NCBI RefSeq assembly: GCF_022811645.1
Contig: NZ_CP094534.1
Span: 3,782,001-3,846,000, forward strand
Source of the DNA: Hymenobacter monticola
GTDB taxonomy: Bacteria > Bacteroidota > Bacteroidia > Cytophagales > Hymenobacteraceae
Reading direction: 5' to 3'
Length of the DNA stretch: 64,000 nt
The notes beneath the pieces are model-generated. The model was given only the letters and a program-made list of their open reading frames with translations, searched no databases and was not told the DNA's origin. A program made the translations under genes and the position numbers. Shown in pieces: positions 9,185 through 20,206 of the stretch. The stretch's first letter is position 1; the number at the start of each line of letters is the position of its first letter.

Positions 9185-9287
9185 GTCTGTCGTCCTGAGC
9201 GCAGCGAAGGACCTTCTCACGGCTGCAGCTCGCGCTGCAAGTTATTCAAACGTGAAAAGGTCCTTCGCTGCGCTCAGGATGACAGAC
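9185..9287. repeat. Dispersed inverted repeat, family A copy 2
   Basis: Arms 9185-9215 and 9257-9287 are near-perfect 31-bp reverse complements, same family as 3887-3979. It lies inside the regulator-kinase operon, in the gap between the two genes, where it could reduce kinase transcription or shield mRNA ends. Confidence 0.88.
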
Positions 9288-9316
9288 GACCCCTGGTTTC
9301 GCTTTATGCCCCGCTA

Positions 9317-9997
9317 TTACTCCGCCGCCCGGTACCCAATGCCGCGCACCGTCTCCAGGAAGTCGGCCGCGCCGAACTGGGCCAGCTTTTTGCGCACGTT
9401 CTTGATGTGCACATCGATGTAGTTCGAGTCGGAATCGTCTTCGAGCACGTTGCCCCACAGGTGCTCGCCCAGTTGCAGGCGCGTGAGCACGCGGCCGCGG
9501 TGCAGCAGCAAGTAGTGCAGCAGGTCAAATTCTTTCTTGGTGAGGGGCACTTCCTGGCTGCCGTGGCGCACAATGCGGGCGTTGGGGTCCATGCTAAAGC
9601 CTTGGCCGAAGCTGATTTCGGGCCGCTTCAGGTTGAATTTGCGGCGCGTGATGGCCTGCATGCGGCTGGTGAGCTCCAGCAGCGAGAAAGGCTTGGGCAG
9701 GTAGTCGTCGGCCCCCAGGTCGAGGCCGCGAATGCGGTCGTCGAGGGCGCCGCGGGCGGTGAGGATAATGAAGGAAGCTTCCTGGTTTTCGTTGAGGCGG
9801 GCTTCTTTCAGCAAGTCCAGACCGTCGCCGCCCGGCAGGCCCAGGTCCAGCAGCACGAAGTCGTAGCTGCTCACGTAAAGTTTTTCCGAGGCCTCGGCGT
9901 AGGTATAGGCCGAATCGACTAAGTACTGCGCTTGCAGCAGGAATTGCCGCATTTCCTGGTGCAGGCTTTTTTCGTCTTCGATGAGCAGAACGTGCAT
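9317..9997 (-). CDS. OmpR/PhoB-type response regulator
   Basis: 226 residues from ATG 9997 (MHVLLIEDE). The receiver domain has the acidic pair in IEDE, phospho-acceptor Asp51 in FVLLDLGLPGG, Thr80 in ILTARGA and Lys102 in DYLPKPFS. The C-terminal half is a winged helix (VPLTKKEFDLLHYLLLHRG, then SNYIDVHIKNVRKKL). It should bind DNA when phosphorylated by the kinase encoded downstream. The frame stays open upstream to 10093, but the extra residues do not fit the family. Confidence 0.95.
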   Translation of the reverse strand: MHVLLIEDEKSLHQEMRQFLLQAQYLVDSAYTYAEASEKLYVSSYDFVLLDLGLPGGDGLDLLKEARLNENQEASFIILTARGALDDRIRGLDLGADDYLPKPFSLLELTSRMQAITRRKFNLKRPEISFGQGFSMDPNARIVRHGSQEVPLTKKEFDLLHYLLLHRGRVLTRLQLGEHLWGNVLEDDSDSNYIDVHIKNVRKKLAQFGAADFLETVRGIGYRAAE

Positions 9998-10145
9998 GGG
10001 GCGGGGTTGGTAAGCGGTAATAAAGGTTGGTGTTGCAACATACGGCACGCGCGGCTGAAGGCTGCATGAAGGCAACCCGGGTGCCGGTTCCACGTTTGTG
10101 GTGTAATTTGCTCGGGCAACCCCCCTACTTTCCTATATTTCAGTT

Positions 10146-10775
10146 ATGACTGCACGTTTCCCCTTCCGATTTTTCGCGTTGCTGGCTGCTTTTGCCGGAT
10201 TGACCGCGGGCTCGGCTCAGGCTCAAACCAAAACGGTTTCCAAAGACAAAGTCAAGCCCATCGTGACCACGGTATACATCGTGCGTCACGCTGAAAAAGA
10301 CTCTACCTCCGACGCCGCCGACCCCACGCTTTCGACCCTGGGGCAGGCCCGCGCCCAAGCCCTGCGCCAAACCCTGGAGAAGCGCCACCCCGCCGCCCTC
10401 TTCACCACCGACACCAAGCGCACCCGCGCCACGCTGGAGCCCCTGGCCGGTGCCCTCAAGCTGGAGCCGCAGGTGTATGACGCCCGCCGCGGCCGCGACC
10501 TGGCCGACCGCGTGCTCAAAGAATACGCCGGCAAATCGGTGGTCGTGGTGGGCCATTCCAACACCATTTTGTCACTGATTGACGACTTTGGCGCCATTCC
10601 GCCCGTCGAGGAAATCGGCGAAAACGAATACGAGTACCTCTTCACGGTGCGCACGGCCGAAGGCATGCAGCCCATCGTGGAAACCCGCGGCTACGGCGCT
10701 GAGCGCAAGGTGAAAACCAAAACCAAAACGGCTATGGCACCGGTCGCGCCGGCGCCGGCCGCGCCGCAGAATTAA
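10146..10775 (+). CDS. Secreted histidine phosphatase family protein
   Basis: 209 residues. Signal peptide 1-26 (ending SAQAQ). VYIVRHAEKD (Arg47-His48) is the catalytic RHG-type motif with Ala for Gly, and VVVVGHSNT carries the second His. Such enzymes remove phosphate through a phospho-histidine; the substrate is unknown. A Lys/Thr-rich tail (KVKTKTKTA) then an Ala/Pro end follow. It is the first gene of a close-packed plus-strand run: the next gene starts 6 bp after its stop. Confidence 0.88.
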   Translation: MTARFPFRFFALLAAFAGLTAGSAQAQTKTVSKDKVKPIVTTVYIVRHAEKDSTSDAADPTLSTLGQARAQALRQTLEKRHPAALFTTDTKRTRATLEPLAGALKLEPQVYDARRGRDLADRVLKEYAGKSVVVVGHSNTILSLIDDFGAIPPVEEIGENEYEYLFTVRTAEGMQPIVETRGYGAERKVKTKTKTAMAPVAPAPAAPQN

Positions 10776-10780
10776 GCCCC

Positions 10781-12028
10781 GTGACAGCCTTCGGCGAACG
10801 GGCCGTGTGGCGGCTGCTGCTGCTGGCCGGCTTGGCTTCGGCTCCCCTTCATTCCATTACGGCCCAACGGCCCGGTGCCTTCGGTGCCGGGCCGCAGCTT
10901 TTTGAGGGCAACCACCGCTACCGCGGCACCCTGGGCGGACAGCGCGTCACCGTCGAGCTATCCATTGGCCAGGAGGGGTACGACCCCGATGCCCCGGTAA
11001 GCGCCACCGGCACCTGCCGCTTCGAGGACAACCCGACGCAGCTGCACCGCCTGCGCAGCTGGCAGGTGGTGAGCGCCTCGCGGCCCTTGCAGCTGCTGGA
11101 AGCCGACAGCACCGCTTCGGCTACCCGGCTGGGGCACTGGCGGGCCGAGGGGCCGCCCGGCCCGGTGCTGCGCGGCACCTGGGCGGGCCTCACGGGCGAG
11201 ACCCGGCCATTTGAGCTGCGCGAAGACTACCGCGCCGCAGACGGCTTCCTGGCTGCCGTGCCTTATGAAGTAGTGGGGGAGGAAGTAATAAAAATCGACA
11301 GCTTATTCCTGTGGTTTCCGGAGTGGAAGGCCCGCTGCGTGGGCCCCAAAGCCAACCCGAAAGCCCATTGCGACCCGCGGGCTACCCTGGGCCGCCACTT
11401 CCTGCATTTCATTGGCCCGGACAGCCTGCGCCCGGCCCTGGCGGCGCTGCAGTGCCCGCCTCCGGCCGAGCGACGGGCCCAAACCATGGCCGCTATGCGC
11501 GAAATGGTGGGCGAGCCCGCCGCCGACCGGGAATCCACCTCGTCGACCCCGCTGGAAGATTCCGAATCGATAGGCGTCAGCTTCAACGGCCACGGCCTGC
11601 TGAGCTGGGGCTCCTTCAGCTACTACTACAGCGGCGGCGCGCACGGCGGCCATCGCATCGAGCATCAGGTGTACGACCTGAATACCGGCGAATTTCTGTC
11701 CATTTCCGACCTGCTGCGGCCGGGGGCCGAGCGGGTGCTGTGCCACCTGCTCACGCGGCACCTGGCCACGGAGCAGAGCTTCCCGGCCGACGCCCTGCGC
11801 CAAACCGCCGACTACCCCGGCGTGACTTTTGCGCCCCTGCCCGCAAGCGGATTTGGGTTGGAAGAGAAGGGCTTGGTGTTTCAATACGGCGACTACGAAA
11901 TTGGGGGCTACGCCGACGCCATCAACCCCATGACCATTCCGTGGGCCGAGCTGCTGCCCCTGCTCAGCCCCGATTCGGTGGTGGCCCGGATGCTGCGCGA
12001 GCGGGGCCTGTGGCGGGCCGCCAATTGA
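10781..12028 (+). CDS. DUF3298-like secreted protein
   Basis: 415 residues from a GTG at 10781, followed by a signal-like segment (LLLLAGLASAPLHSITAQ). The C-terminal third has GGAHGGHRIEHQVYDLNTGE and FLSISDLLRPGAERVL, the pattern of DUF3298 (the lysozyme-binding domain type of RsiV). The N-terminal part (RYRGTLGGQRVTVEL) looks like a beta-rich domain. The ligand is unknown. Start choice rests on tight spacing to the upstream gene and the signal peptide. Confidence 0.72.
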   Translation: MTAFGERAVWRLLLLAGLASAPLHSITAQRPGAFGAGPQLFEGNHRYRGTLGGQRVTVELSIGQEGYDPDAPVSATGTCRFEDNPTQLHRLRSWQVVSASRPLQLLEADSTASATRLGHWRAEGPPGPVLRGTWAGLTGETRPFELREDYRAADGFLAAVPYEVVGEEVIKIDSLFLWFPEWKARCVGPKANPKAHCDPRATLGRHFLHFIGPDSLRPALAALQCPPPAERRAQTMAAMREMVGEPAADRESTSSTPLEDSESIGVSFNGHGLLSWGSFSYYYSGGAHGGHRIEHQVYDLNTGEFLSISDLLRPGAERVLCHLLTRHLATEQSFPADALRQTADYPGVTFAPLPASGFGLEEKGLVFQYGDYEIGGYADAINPMTIPWAELLPLLSPDSVVARMLRERGLWRAAN

Positions 12029-12073
12029 GGCCGGGCGCGGCGGGTTCAAGTAAAAGTTGCGTTCTTCGCGTTC

Positions 12074-13519
12074 ATGCGCACCTCCCTATCCATTCTGCTG
12101 GCGGCGGGCCTGCTACTGGCGGCCCCCGCCGGCCACGCCCAAGTCCGCAAAAAAGCCAAAGCCAAACCAGCGGCCGCCCGGCCCGCCACGCCAACGCCCG
12201 AGGTGGCGTCGGCGCCCGTGTCCGACTCCGTGGCGCTGCGCAAAATCTTCAACGAGGCCCTGCTGCGCGGCGAGAGCTACGACAACCTGCGCTACCTCAC
12301 CGGCAACATCGGGGCCCGGCTTTCGGGCTCGCCGCAGGCTCAGCTGGCCGTGGAATGGGGCAAGGCCACGATGGAAAAAGCCAAGTTTGACCGTGTGTAT
12401 CTGCAGGAGGTGATGGTGCCGCACTGGGTGCGGGGCAGCAAGGAGCGCGGCGAAATAGTGGGCAATAAGGACAAAGGCGTGAAAGTGCCGGTGTGCGCGC
12501 TGGGCGGCTCGGTGGGCACCGGCGGCAAGCTCAAGGCCGGCGTGGTGGAAGTGCACAGCTTCGACGAGCTGAAGAACCTGCCGGATGCCGCCGTGAAAGG
12601 CAAATTCGTGTTCTTCAACCGCCCCTTCGACGACGCCCTCATCGAGCCCGGCGCGGCCTACGGCGGGGCCGTGGAACAGCGCGCCCTGGGGGCAGTCGAG
12701 GCGGCCAAGCGCGGTGCCGTGGGCGCCCTGGTGCGCTCCATGACCAGCGCCCGCGACGACAACCCGCACACCGGTACTATGCGGCCCGCGGCCATTCCCG
12801 GCGCGGCCCTGAGTACCAACGCCGCCGACCGGCTCAGCCTGCTCCTGAAGGCCAGTCCGGAGCTGCAATTCGAGCTGGAACTGGAATGCATCACGCTGCC
12901 CGACGAAAAAAGCTACAACGTGGTGGGCGAAATCCGGGGCAGTAAATACCCCAACGAAATCATCACCGTAGGCGGCCACCTCGACTCCTGGGACCTGGCC
13001 CAGGGCGCCCACGACGACGGCACCGGCTGCGTGCAAAGCATCGAGGCCCTACGCCTGCTGCGGGCCGCGGGCTTTAAGCCCGAGCGTACCCTTCGCGCTG
13101 TATTGTTCATGAACGAGGAAAACGGCAACCGCGGCGGCACCGAATACGCCCGCCTAGCGGCCGAGAACAAGGAAACCCACGTGGCCGCCATCGAGTCGGA
13201 CGGCGGAGGCTTCACGCCCCGCGGCTTTGGGCTCGAAGCCGACGCAGCCACCCTGGCCAAAGTCGTGAAATGGGCACCGCTGTTCAAGCCATACAACGCC
13301 GACGACATCACCGCCGGCCACGGGGGCACCGACATCGGCCCCCTGAAAGAAGGCGTGCACCCCAAAGCCCTGATTGGCTACAAGTGCGACTCGCAGCGCT
13401 ACTTCGACATCCACCACACCGCCGCCGATACCTTCGACAAGGTGAACCGCCGCGAGCTGGAGCTGGGCGGCGCCAGCATGGCCGCGCTGATTTACCTATT
13501 GAGCAAGTACGGGCTGTAA
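12074..13519 (+). CDS. M28 family zinc aminopeptidase, secreted
   Basis: 481 residues. Signal peptide (ILLAAGLLLAAPAGHAQ). The zinc-site blocks of M28 are present: VGGHLDSWD (His and Asp), GAHDDGTG (Asp), FMNEENGNRGG (Glu-Glu), ESDGGG (Asp) and IHHTAADTFDKVN (last His). A PA-type insert lies between roughly residues 100 and 260. It should remove N-terminal residues from peptides in the periplasm or outside. It is directly followed by the subtilase gene with no gap. Confidence 0.93.
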   Translation: MRTSLSILLAAGLLLAAPAGHAQVRKKAKAKPAAARPATPTPEVASAPVSDSVALRKIFNEALLRGESYDNLRYLTGNIGARLSGSPQAQLAVEWGKATMEKAKFDRVYLQEVMVPHWVRGSKERGEIVGNKDKGVKVPVCALGGSVGTGGKLKAGVVEVHSFDELKNLPDAAVKGKFVFFNRPFDDALIEPGAAYGGAVEQRALGAVEAAKRGAVGALVRSMTSARDDNPHTGTMRPAAIPGAALSTNAADRLSLLLKASPELQFELELECITLPDEKSYNVVGEIRGSKYPNEIITVGGHLDSWDLAQGAHDDGTGCVQSIEALRLLRAAGFKPERTLRAVLFMNEENGNRGGTEYARLAAENKETHVAAIESDGGGFTPRGFGLEADAATLAKVVKWAPLFKPYNADDITAGHGGTDIGPLKEGVHPKALIGYKCDSQRYFDIHHTAADTFDKVNRRELELGGASMAALIYLLSKYGL

Positions 13520-15358
13520 GTGGTTGTGCACAAATGGATAAGTGAGGCGAGGAGGAGCTGGACGCTCGGTGGCCTGCTGTGGCTGGCGTTGCTGAGCCCA
13601 GCGGCGGCGCAGCCACCTCGTTCGGAGTTGCCAGAGCGCTACTGGATTACTTTTCGCGATAAGAACGGCGCCAGGTTCGACCCGCAGCAGTACTTCTCGC
13701 CCGAAGCCCGGGCCCGCCGGCAACGCCAGCACCTGCCCGCCTACGAGGCCTCTGACCTGCCCGTGCGCGCCGACTACGTGGCCGCCATTCGGGCGCGGGT
13801 CGATACCGTGACGCTGGTCAGCCGTTGGTTTAATGCGGTGGCGTGCCGGGCCACGGCGGTGCAGGCGGCGGCCCTGCGGCACCTGCCCGGCGTGCGCTCC
13901 GTGGTGGCGTGGCCCTACAGGGAGGCGCAGGTGGCTGCACATGCACCTACCCGGGAGGCGGGGATAGTACGCCAGTTATCGCCGCGCAAGCCGCTTTCTT
14001 CCAATGATTTTCTGTTGGCGCGCCGCCAGACGGCCCACCTCGACGGGCCCGCGCTGCGCGCCGCCGGGCTGGAAGGGCAGGGGATGCGCATTGCCATTTT
14101 CGACGTGGGCTTTCGGGGCGTACCCGTCCACCCGGCCTTTCAGGAGTTGGTGGCCAGCAGGCGCATTGTGGCCACACACGACTTTCTGCGCAACACCGAC
14201 AATGTGTTTCTGGGCGGCAGTCACGGCACCGAGGTGCTGGGCTGCCTGGCAGGCCGCCTGCCTGGCACGCAGGCTGGCATGCTGGGGCCTGCTTTAGGGT
14301 TAGCCCCAGCAGCTGAATACCTGCTGGCCCGCACCGAGCAGCTCCACCGCGAGCGGTACGCCGAGGAGGAGGCCTGGCTGGCTGCTGTGGAGTGGGCCGA
14401 CCGCCTTGGGGCCGACATTATCAATTCTTCGTTGGCCTACACCGAGCAGCGCTACTTTCCGGAGCAGATGGACGGGCGGCGCAGCCTGATAGCGCGCGCC
14501 GCTAACCTAGCCGCGCGCAAGGGTTTGCTGGTGGTGAGCGCCGCCGGCAACGACGGCGACGACGACTGGGTGCGCATCGGCACGCCCGCCGACGCCGACT
14601 CGGTGCTCGCCATCGGCGGCCTCGACCCCGAAACTGGCCTGCACGTCGATTTCAGCTCCTACGGCCCCACGGCCGACCGCCGGCCCAAGCCCAACCTGGC
14701 CGCCTTCGGCATTGTGCTCACCACCACCACCGACGACTACGAGCGGCTGGAAGGCACCTCGTTCTCATCGCCCTTGGTGGCAGGTTTTGCCGCTTGCTTG
14801 TGGCAGAAAAACCGGCAGCTCACGGCCATGCAGCTGTTTCGAGCCCTGGAAAAGTCGGGCGAGCTGTATCCTTATTTTGATTACGCCCACGGTTTTGGCC
14901 GGCCGCGGCTGGCCGGTTTTGCACCCGTGGCGCCGTTGGGGGCCGCGGCACCCACGTTCGACTTTGTGCCGCACGACAGCCTGGTAGCCGTGGTAATTCG
15001 GCCCGAAGCAGCCCTGCGGCCGGCCGAGATGCTGCCTCTGGTGGCCGAGCAAAGCGACGCCGTTTTGCCCAGCCTCACGCCGCCGGAAGATGCCAAGCCC
15101 GCCACCGACAACTCGGTGCCGCGTGTGGGCCGCGAGCAGCCCGTGGCGCCCGGCAGCGCCCCGCTCAACCCCTTGCCCGAGCCTAACTATCCCGCCTACC
15201 TCTACTGGAACCTGGCCGACCGCCGGGGCGTGCTGCACCGCTACGAGGCCCGAGCCGTGACGCAGCGGCTGGTGGTGCAGGTGCCGCGTCAGCTGCTGCG
15301 CGGCGGCGACGTGCTGCGGGTGCATTTTAAAGGCTATACCGGCACGTACTCGGAATGA
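13520..15358 (+). CDS. S8 subtilisin-like serine protease, secreted
   Basis: 612 residues from a GTG that directly follows the upstream TAA. Signal peptide to about residue 31. The N-terminal propeptide-like region (YWITFRDKNG) precedes the catalytic triad: Asp195 in IAIFDVGF, His235 in GSHGTEVLG and Ser414 in GTSFSSPLVAGF, with the oxyanion Asn in SAAGNDGDD. The C-terminal ~120 residues are Pro-rich, then a beta-strand region; no clear T9SS domain is seen. It probably works with the neighbouring M28 peptidase in protein breakdown. Confidence 0.93.
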   Translation: MVVHKWISEARRSWTLGGLLWLALLSPAAAQPPRSELPERYWITFRDKNGARFDPQQYFSPEARARRQRQHLPAYEASDLPVRADYVAAIRARVDTVTLVSRWFNAVACRATAVQAAALRHLPGVRSVVAWPYREAQVAAHAPTREAGIVRQLSPRKPLSSNDFLLARRQTAHLDGPALRAAGLEGQGMRIAIFDVGFRGVPVHPAFQELVASRRIVATHDFLRNTDNVFLGGSHGTEVLGCLAGRLPGTQAGMLGPALGLAPAAEYLLARTEQLHRERYAEEEAWLAAVEWADRLGADIINSSLAYTEQRYFPEQMDGRRSLIARAANLAARKGLLVVSAAGNDGDDDWVRIGTPADADSVLAIGGLDPETGLHVDFSSYGPTADRRPKPNLAAFGIVLTTTTDDYERLEGTSFSSPLVAGFAACLWQKNRQLTAMQLFRALEKSGELYPYFDYAHGFGRPRLAGFAPVAPLGAAAPTFDFVPHDSLVAVVIRPEAALRPAEMLPLVAEQSDAVLPSLTPPEDAKPATDNSVPRVGREQPVAPGSAPLNPLPEPNYPAYLYWNLADRRGVLHRYEARAVTQRLVVQVPRQLLRGGDVLRVHFKGYTGTYSE

Positions 15359-16236
15359 AGAAAAACGCTTGGCAATTGAGTAATGCGCTTTCGGAGGTAG
15401 GGCCGGGGCTTGCCCCCGCCCGGCTATTCGCGTCTTTCCATCGATTCCCTTCTACGACGGGTGGAGGAAAGCCGCGCCCCTACATCGTTCAGCATGTGCC
15501 GCAGCTTGCAAACCACGTCAGGAACTGGGTTCTCCAAGGGGCAGCCCTAACGGCCCTGGTGCTGGCCGGGGCGCCGGCAGTATACGCCCAGCAAGTGCTG
15601 GTGCAGGCCAATGTGGCCAACGATACCGTAAAAACAACCTTCGGACCCAACCGCCGCTACTTCGGCCACGCGTATTTCGGCTATGCCTTGCTGGCCGGCC
15701 CGGCCGGGCGCGGCGCCGAGCTGCGCGGAGGCTTGTCATCGGCCGAGCTGCGGGGCGGGGGGCGCTTTAAGGTGCGCTTCAGCCAAGCCGTGGCGCTGAA
15801 CCTGGATTTGGGTTATGCCTTTCAGCATTTCGAGTTAGCGCAGACTGACCACAAAGTGGTGCCCTCGGCCACGCGGCACCGCGAAGAGGGGCTGAACCTG
15901 CATCAGTTGTACTCGGAAATCAGTCTGCGGCTGAACGCCGGCCGGCGCGGCAATTCCGTGGGCAGCTACCTGGATTTAATAGCCGATGGCGGATGGGCGG
16001 CCGCCACCTCCCACAGCACCGAAGACGAGCCCGCCCCGGGCATCGGCTCGGTCGAAACCACGGAGCGGGGCCTGCCGTACCTGCGGCGCTGGAGTGGCAG
16101 CGCGGGCGCCCGCCTGGGTTTCGACCGCTACGCGCTGGTGGCGCGCTACCGCCTCACGCCGGCTTTTGGGCCGGCCTACGCGGCCTGGCCGGAACTGCCC
16201 CGCTGGGCGCTGGGCTTCGAAATCGGCTTATTCTGA
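15355..16236 (+). CDS. Outer-membrane beta-barrel-like protein, unknown
   Basis: 293 residues if the ATG overlapping the subtilase stop (ATGA) is used. The sequence has alternating beta strands (VALNLDLGYAFQHFEL, LVARYRLTPAFG) and ends in Phe, as outer-membrane barrels do. The signal peptide (ALTALVLAGAPAVYAQQ) lies only at residues ~52-75, because a decayed copy of repeat family D (15397-15485) sits between the ATG and it. A GTG at 15496 would give a normal N-terminus of about 245 residues. Function unknown. Confidence 0.65.
   Translation: MKKNAWQLSNALSEVGPGLAPARLFASFHRFPSTTGGGKPRPYIVQHVPQLANHVRNWVLQGAALTALVLAGAPAVYAQQVLVQANVANDTVKTTFGPNRRYFGHAYFGYALLAGPAGRGAELRGGLSSAELRGGGRFKVRFSQAVALNLDLGYAFQHFELAQTDHKVVPSATRHREEGLNLHQLYSEISLRLNAGRRGNSVGSYLDLIADGGWAAATSHSTEDEPAPGIGSVETTERGLPYLRRWSGSAGARLGFDRYALVARYRLTPAFGPAYAAWPELPRWALGFEIGLF
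15397..15485. repeat. Decayed inverted repeat, family D, inside a reading frame
   Basis: GTAGGGCCGGGGCTTGCCCC (from 15398) and a complementary right arm ending CGCGCCCCTAC (15484) match the perfect copy at 56512-56597 with several changes. It is translated in frame if the 15355 start is used. Confidence 0.65.
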
Positions 16237-16387
16237 TATGTCGCCGCTTGCGCGAAAACCCAACGGTTTGCGTTTTTCGTAAAAATCATGCTGCCGCAAG
16301 GTCCCGACCGGCGCGGCAGATGGCTACTGCCTCCTTTTCATACCTTACCTTCGTGCGCCCGGCCACATCCCGTGCCGGGCATTCTCC

Positions 16388-17008
16388 ATGAAAACATTTC
16401 CCTTTAAACGAACCGCGGGGTGGGTGCTGGCCGCGGGGCTGACCTTGCAATTGGCTTCGTGCGTGAGCACCGAGCGCGAAGTGAGCAGCTCGACCGTAGA
16501 CCCGCGCACCACCTACACCCCGCCGGCCGCCGGCTCCCGCGTGCGGGTGGGCAATAAGACCGTGCTCAATACCGTGAGCACCACGCACGCCTTTTCCGAC
16601 CCCAATACCAAGGACAATTTCATTCTTCAGCTGCGCGGCCCGCGCGTGCTCACGGCCCAGGCCCACCTCATCGTGACGAGCAGCAAGGGCGATACCTTGC
16701 GCCACGAAGTGATACCCGCCCGCGCCCTGCTCAGCGAAAAAGCCCTTCTCGACCCCCAGGCGTCGAGCGTGCGCGACCAGGAAATCGCCATTCTGCAGGG
16801 CATGAACGCCTTTTTTGCCGACGCCCACTTCATGCAGCCCGCCGTGCCGGCCAGCGCCGAGCAGCCCGCCGAAATGGACACCAACACCTGGGCTGCCCTG
16901 CGCGAAGACCCCACCGCCGTGGGCTTCGACTACACGGGCGCCGGTGGCGCCGAGCGCCGCATCACCTACGCCCGCAAGCTGCGCAAGGCCGTCGTCATCA
17001 ATCAATAG
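16388..17008 (+). CDS. Lipoprotein of unknown function
   Basis: 206 residues. The N-terminus has a lipoprotein signal with lipobox LASC (Cys about 28), so it should be anchored in the periplasm or outer membrane. The remainder is mixed alpha/beta with STTHAFSDPNTKDNFILQL and a C-terminal YARKLRKAVVINQ. No family recognised. A TACCTTCG box at 16346-16353 may be its -7 promoter element. Confidence 0.75.
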   Translation: MKTFPFKRTAGWVLAAGLTLQLASCVSTEREVSSSTVDPRTTYTPPAAGSRVRVGNKTVLNTVSTTHAFSDPNTKDNFILQLRGPRVLTAQAHLIVTSSKGDTLRHEVIPARALLSEKALLDPQASSVRDQEIAILQGMNAFFADAHFMQPAVPASAEQPAEMDTNTWAALREDPTAVGFDYTGAGGAERRITYARKLRKAVVINQ

Positions 17009-17081
17009 TGGGCCCGGCGCCGGCCCTTCGTCGGGCTGATGGTGCAGGCTGTATACTTCAAAAACCTTTCTCGTTTATCCC

Positions 17082-17690
17082 ATGAAATTCCTGATTTCCT
17101 TCGCCGTTGTCCTTGTGCTGATTCTGGCGTATTTCCGCCTGTTTCCTTCGGCTCCCATCAACCCGGTGCTGCCCGTGCCCCAGGGCCAGCAGGAAGTGAA
17201 CGGCCACAATGCCGACGTGCCCAAAGGCGCCACCGAGGACGAGGAAGCCGGCGAGGAGGGCGAAAACCACTCCAGCAGCAGTATCACCCCGGCCACGCCC
17301 GGCCAAACCTACGGCGCCGCCGTCACGCCCGATGGCGCCCTGCCCATGACGGCCCTGCCCACCGCCCTCGGCACCCGCGACTCGGCCCAGGTGAAGCTGA
17401 CCGGTAAGGCCTCGGCCGTGTGCCAGGCCAAGGGCTGCTGGATGACGCTGCCCACCGCCGACGGCAAGCAGATGCGCGTCCGCTTCAAGGACTACGCGTT
17501 TTTTGTGCCCAAGGACCTGAGCGGCCACGAGGTGGTGGTGAGCGGCTGGGCCTACCGCAGCACGGTACCGAAGTCGGAGCTGCAGCACTACGCCAAGGAC
17601 GCCGGCAAGTCGGACCAGGAAGTGGCCGCCATCACCCAGGATGAGCAGCAGCTGACTTTTATGGCCGACGGCGTGCGCGTCGTGAACTAA
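17082..17690 (+). CDS. DUF4920 domain protein
   Basis: 202 residues. A hydrophobic N-terminus (FLISFAVVLVLILAYF) anchors or exports it. An acidic linker (TEDEEAGEEGE) follows. The C-terminal domain is typical DUF4920: VKLTGKASAVCQAKGCWMTL with two Cys, MRVRFKDYAFFVPKDLSG, and VVSGWAYRSTV. The Cys pair and the His/Asp content suggest metal or redox binding, but the role is not established. Followed by a terminator. Confidence 0.87.
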   Translation: MKFLISFAVVLVLILAYFRLFPSAPINPVLPVPQGQQEVNGHNADVPKGATEDEEAGEEGENHSSSSITPATPGQTYGAAVTPDGALPMTALPTALGTRDSAQVKLTGKASAVCQAKGCWMTLPTADGKQMRVRFKDYAFFVPKDLSGHEVVVSGWAYRSTVPKSELQHYAKDAGKSDQEVAAITQDEQQLTFMADGVRVVN

Positions 17691-17719
17691 GGTTAGCAGT
17701 TGAGGTTGAAAGTTGTAGA

Positions 17720-17750
17720 AAGGCCGCCCGTTGAGGCGGCCTTTTTCTTT
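17720..17750 (+). terminator. Intrinsic terminator
   Basis: Stem AGGCCGCC (17721-17728) pairs with GGCGGCCT (17735-17742), followed by TTTTCTTT. It ends the DUF4920 transcript before ligA. Confidence 0.88.
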
Positions 17751-17778
17751 GCCTAACCGTTTTGAGATGCTGCCGTAG

Positions 17779-19929
<2,151 letters not shown>

Positions 19930-20163
19930 GACGTGTTGAAACGGCTGGCAGGCGGCAACATCATGCGTTTTTTCCAAGCCGCTGGAAGGACAACGCTTGA
20001 CCCGCTATTGATAGTGAGCAATCCAGTGACTGCGGTACCATCGCATCGGTAGCCAGGTCAGCCCCGCTGGCCAGGGGCTTTCGCAGTTCCTTATGGCCGG
20101 AAAATGATTGATGTTGTGAAAAAGGAATGCCTGATTCTGGGTATTTCCCAGGCGGGGCAGGCC

Positions 20164-20171
20164 TATATTTG
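20164..20171 (+). promoter_or_regulatory. Likely -7 promoter element
   Basis: TATATTTG matches the Bacteroidota TAnnTTTG box and lies 36 bp before the repeat-protein start. The -33 position holds only a weak TTTC. Confidence 0.5.
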
Positions 20172-20206
20172 ACAGGGTTTTTCCTGACTAAATTCTTCCT
20201 TTTTCT

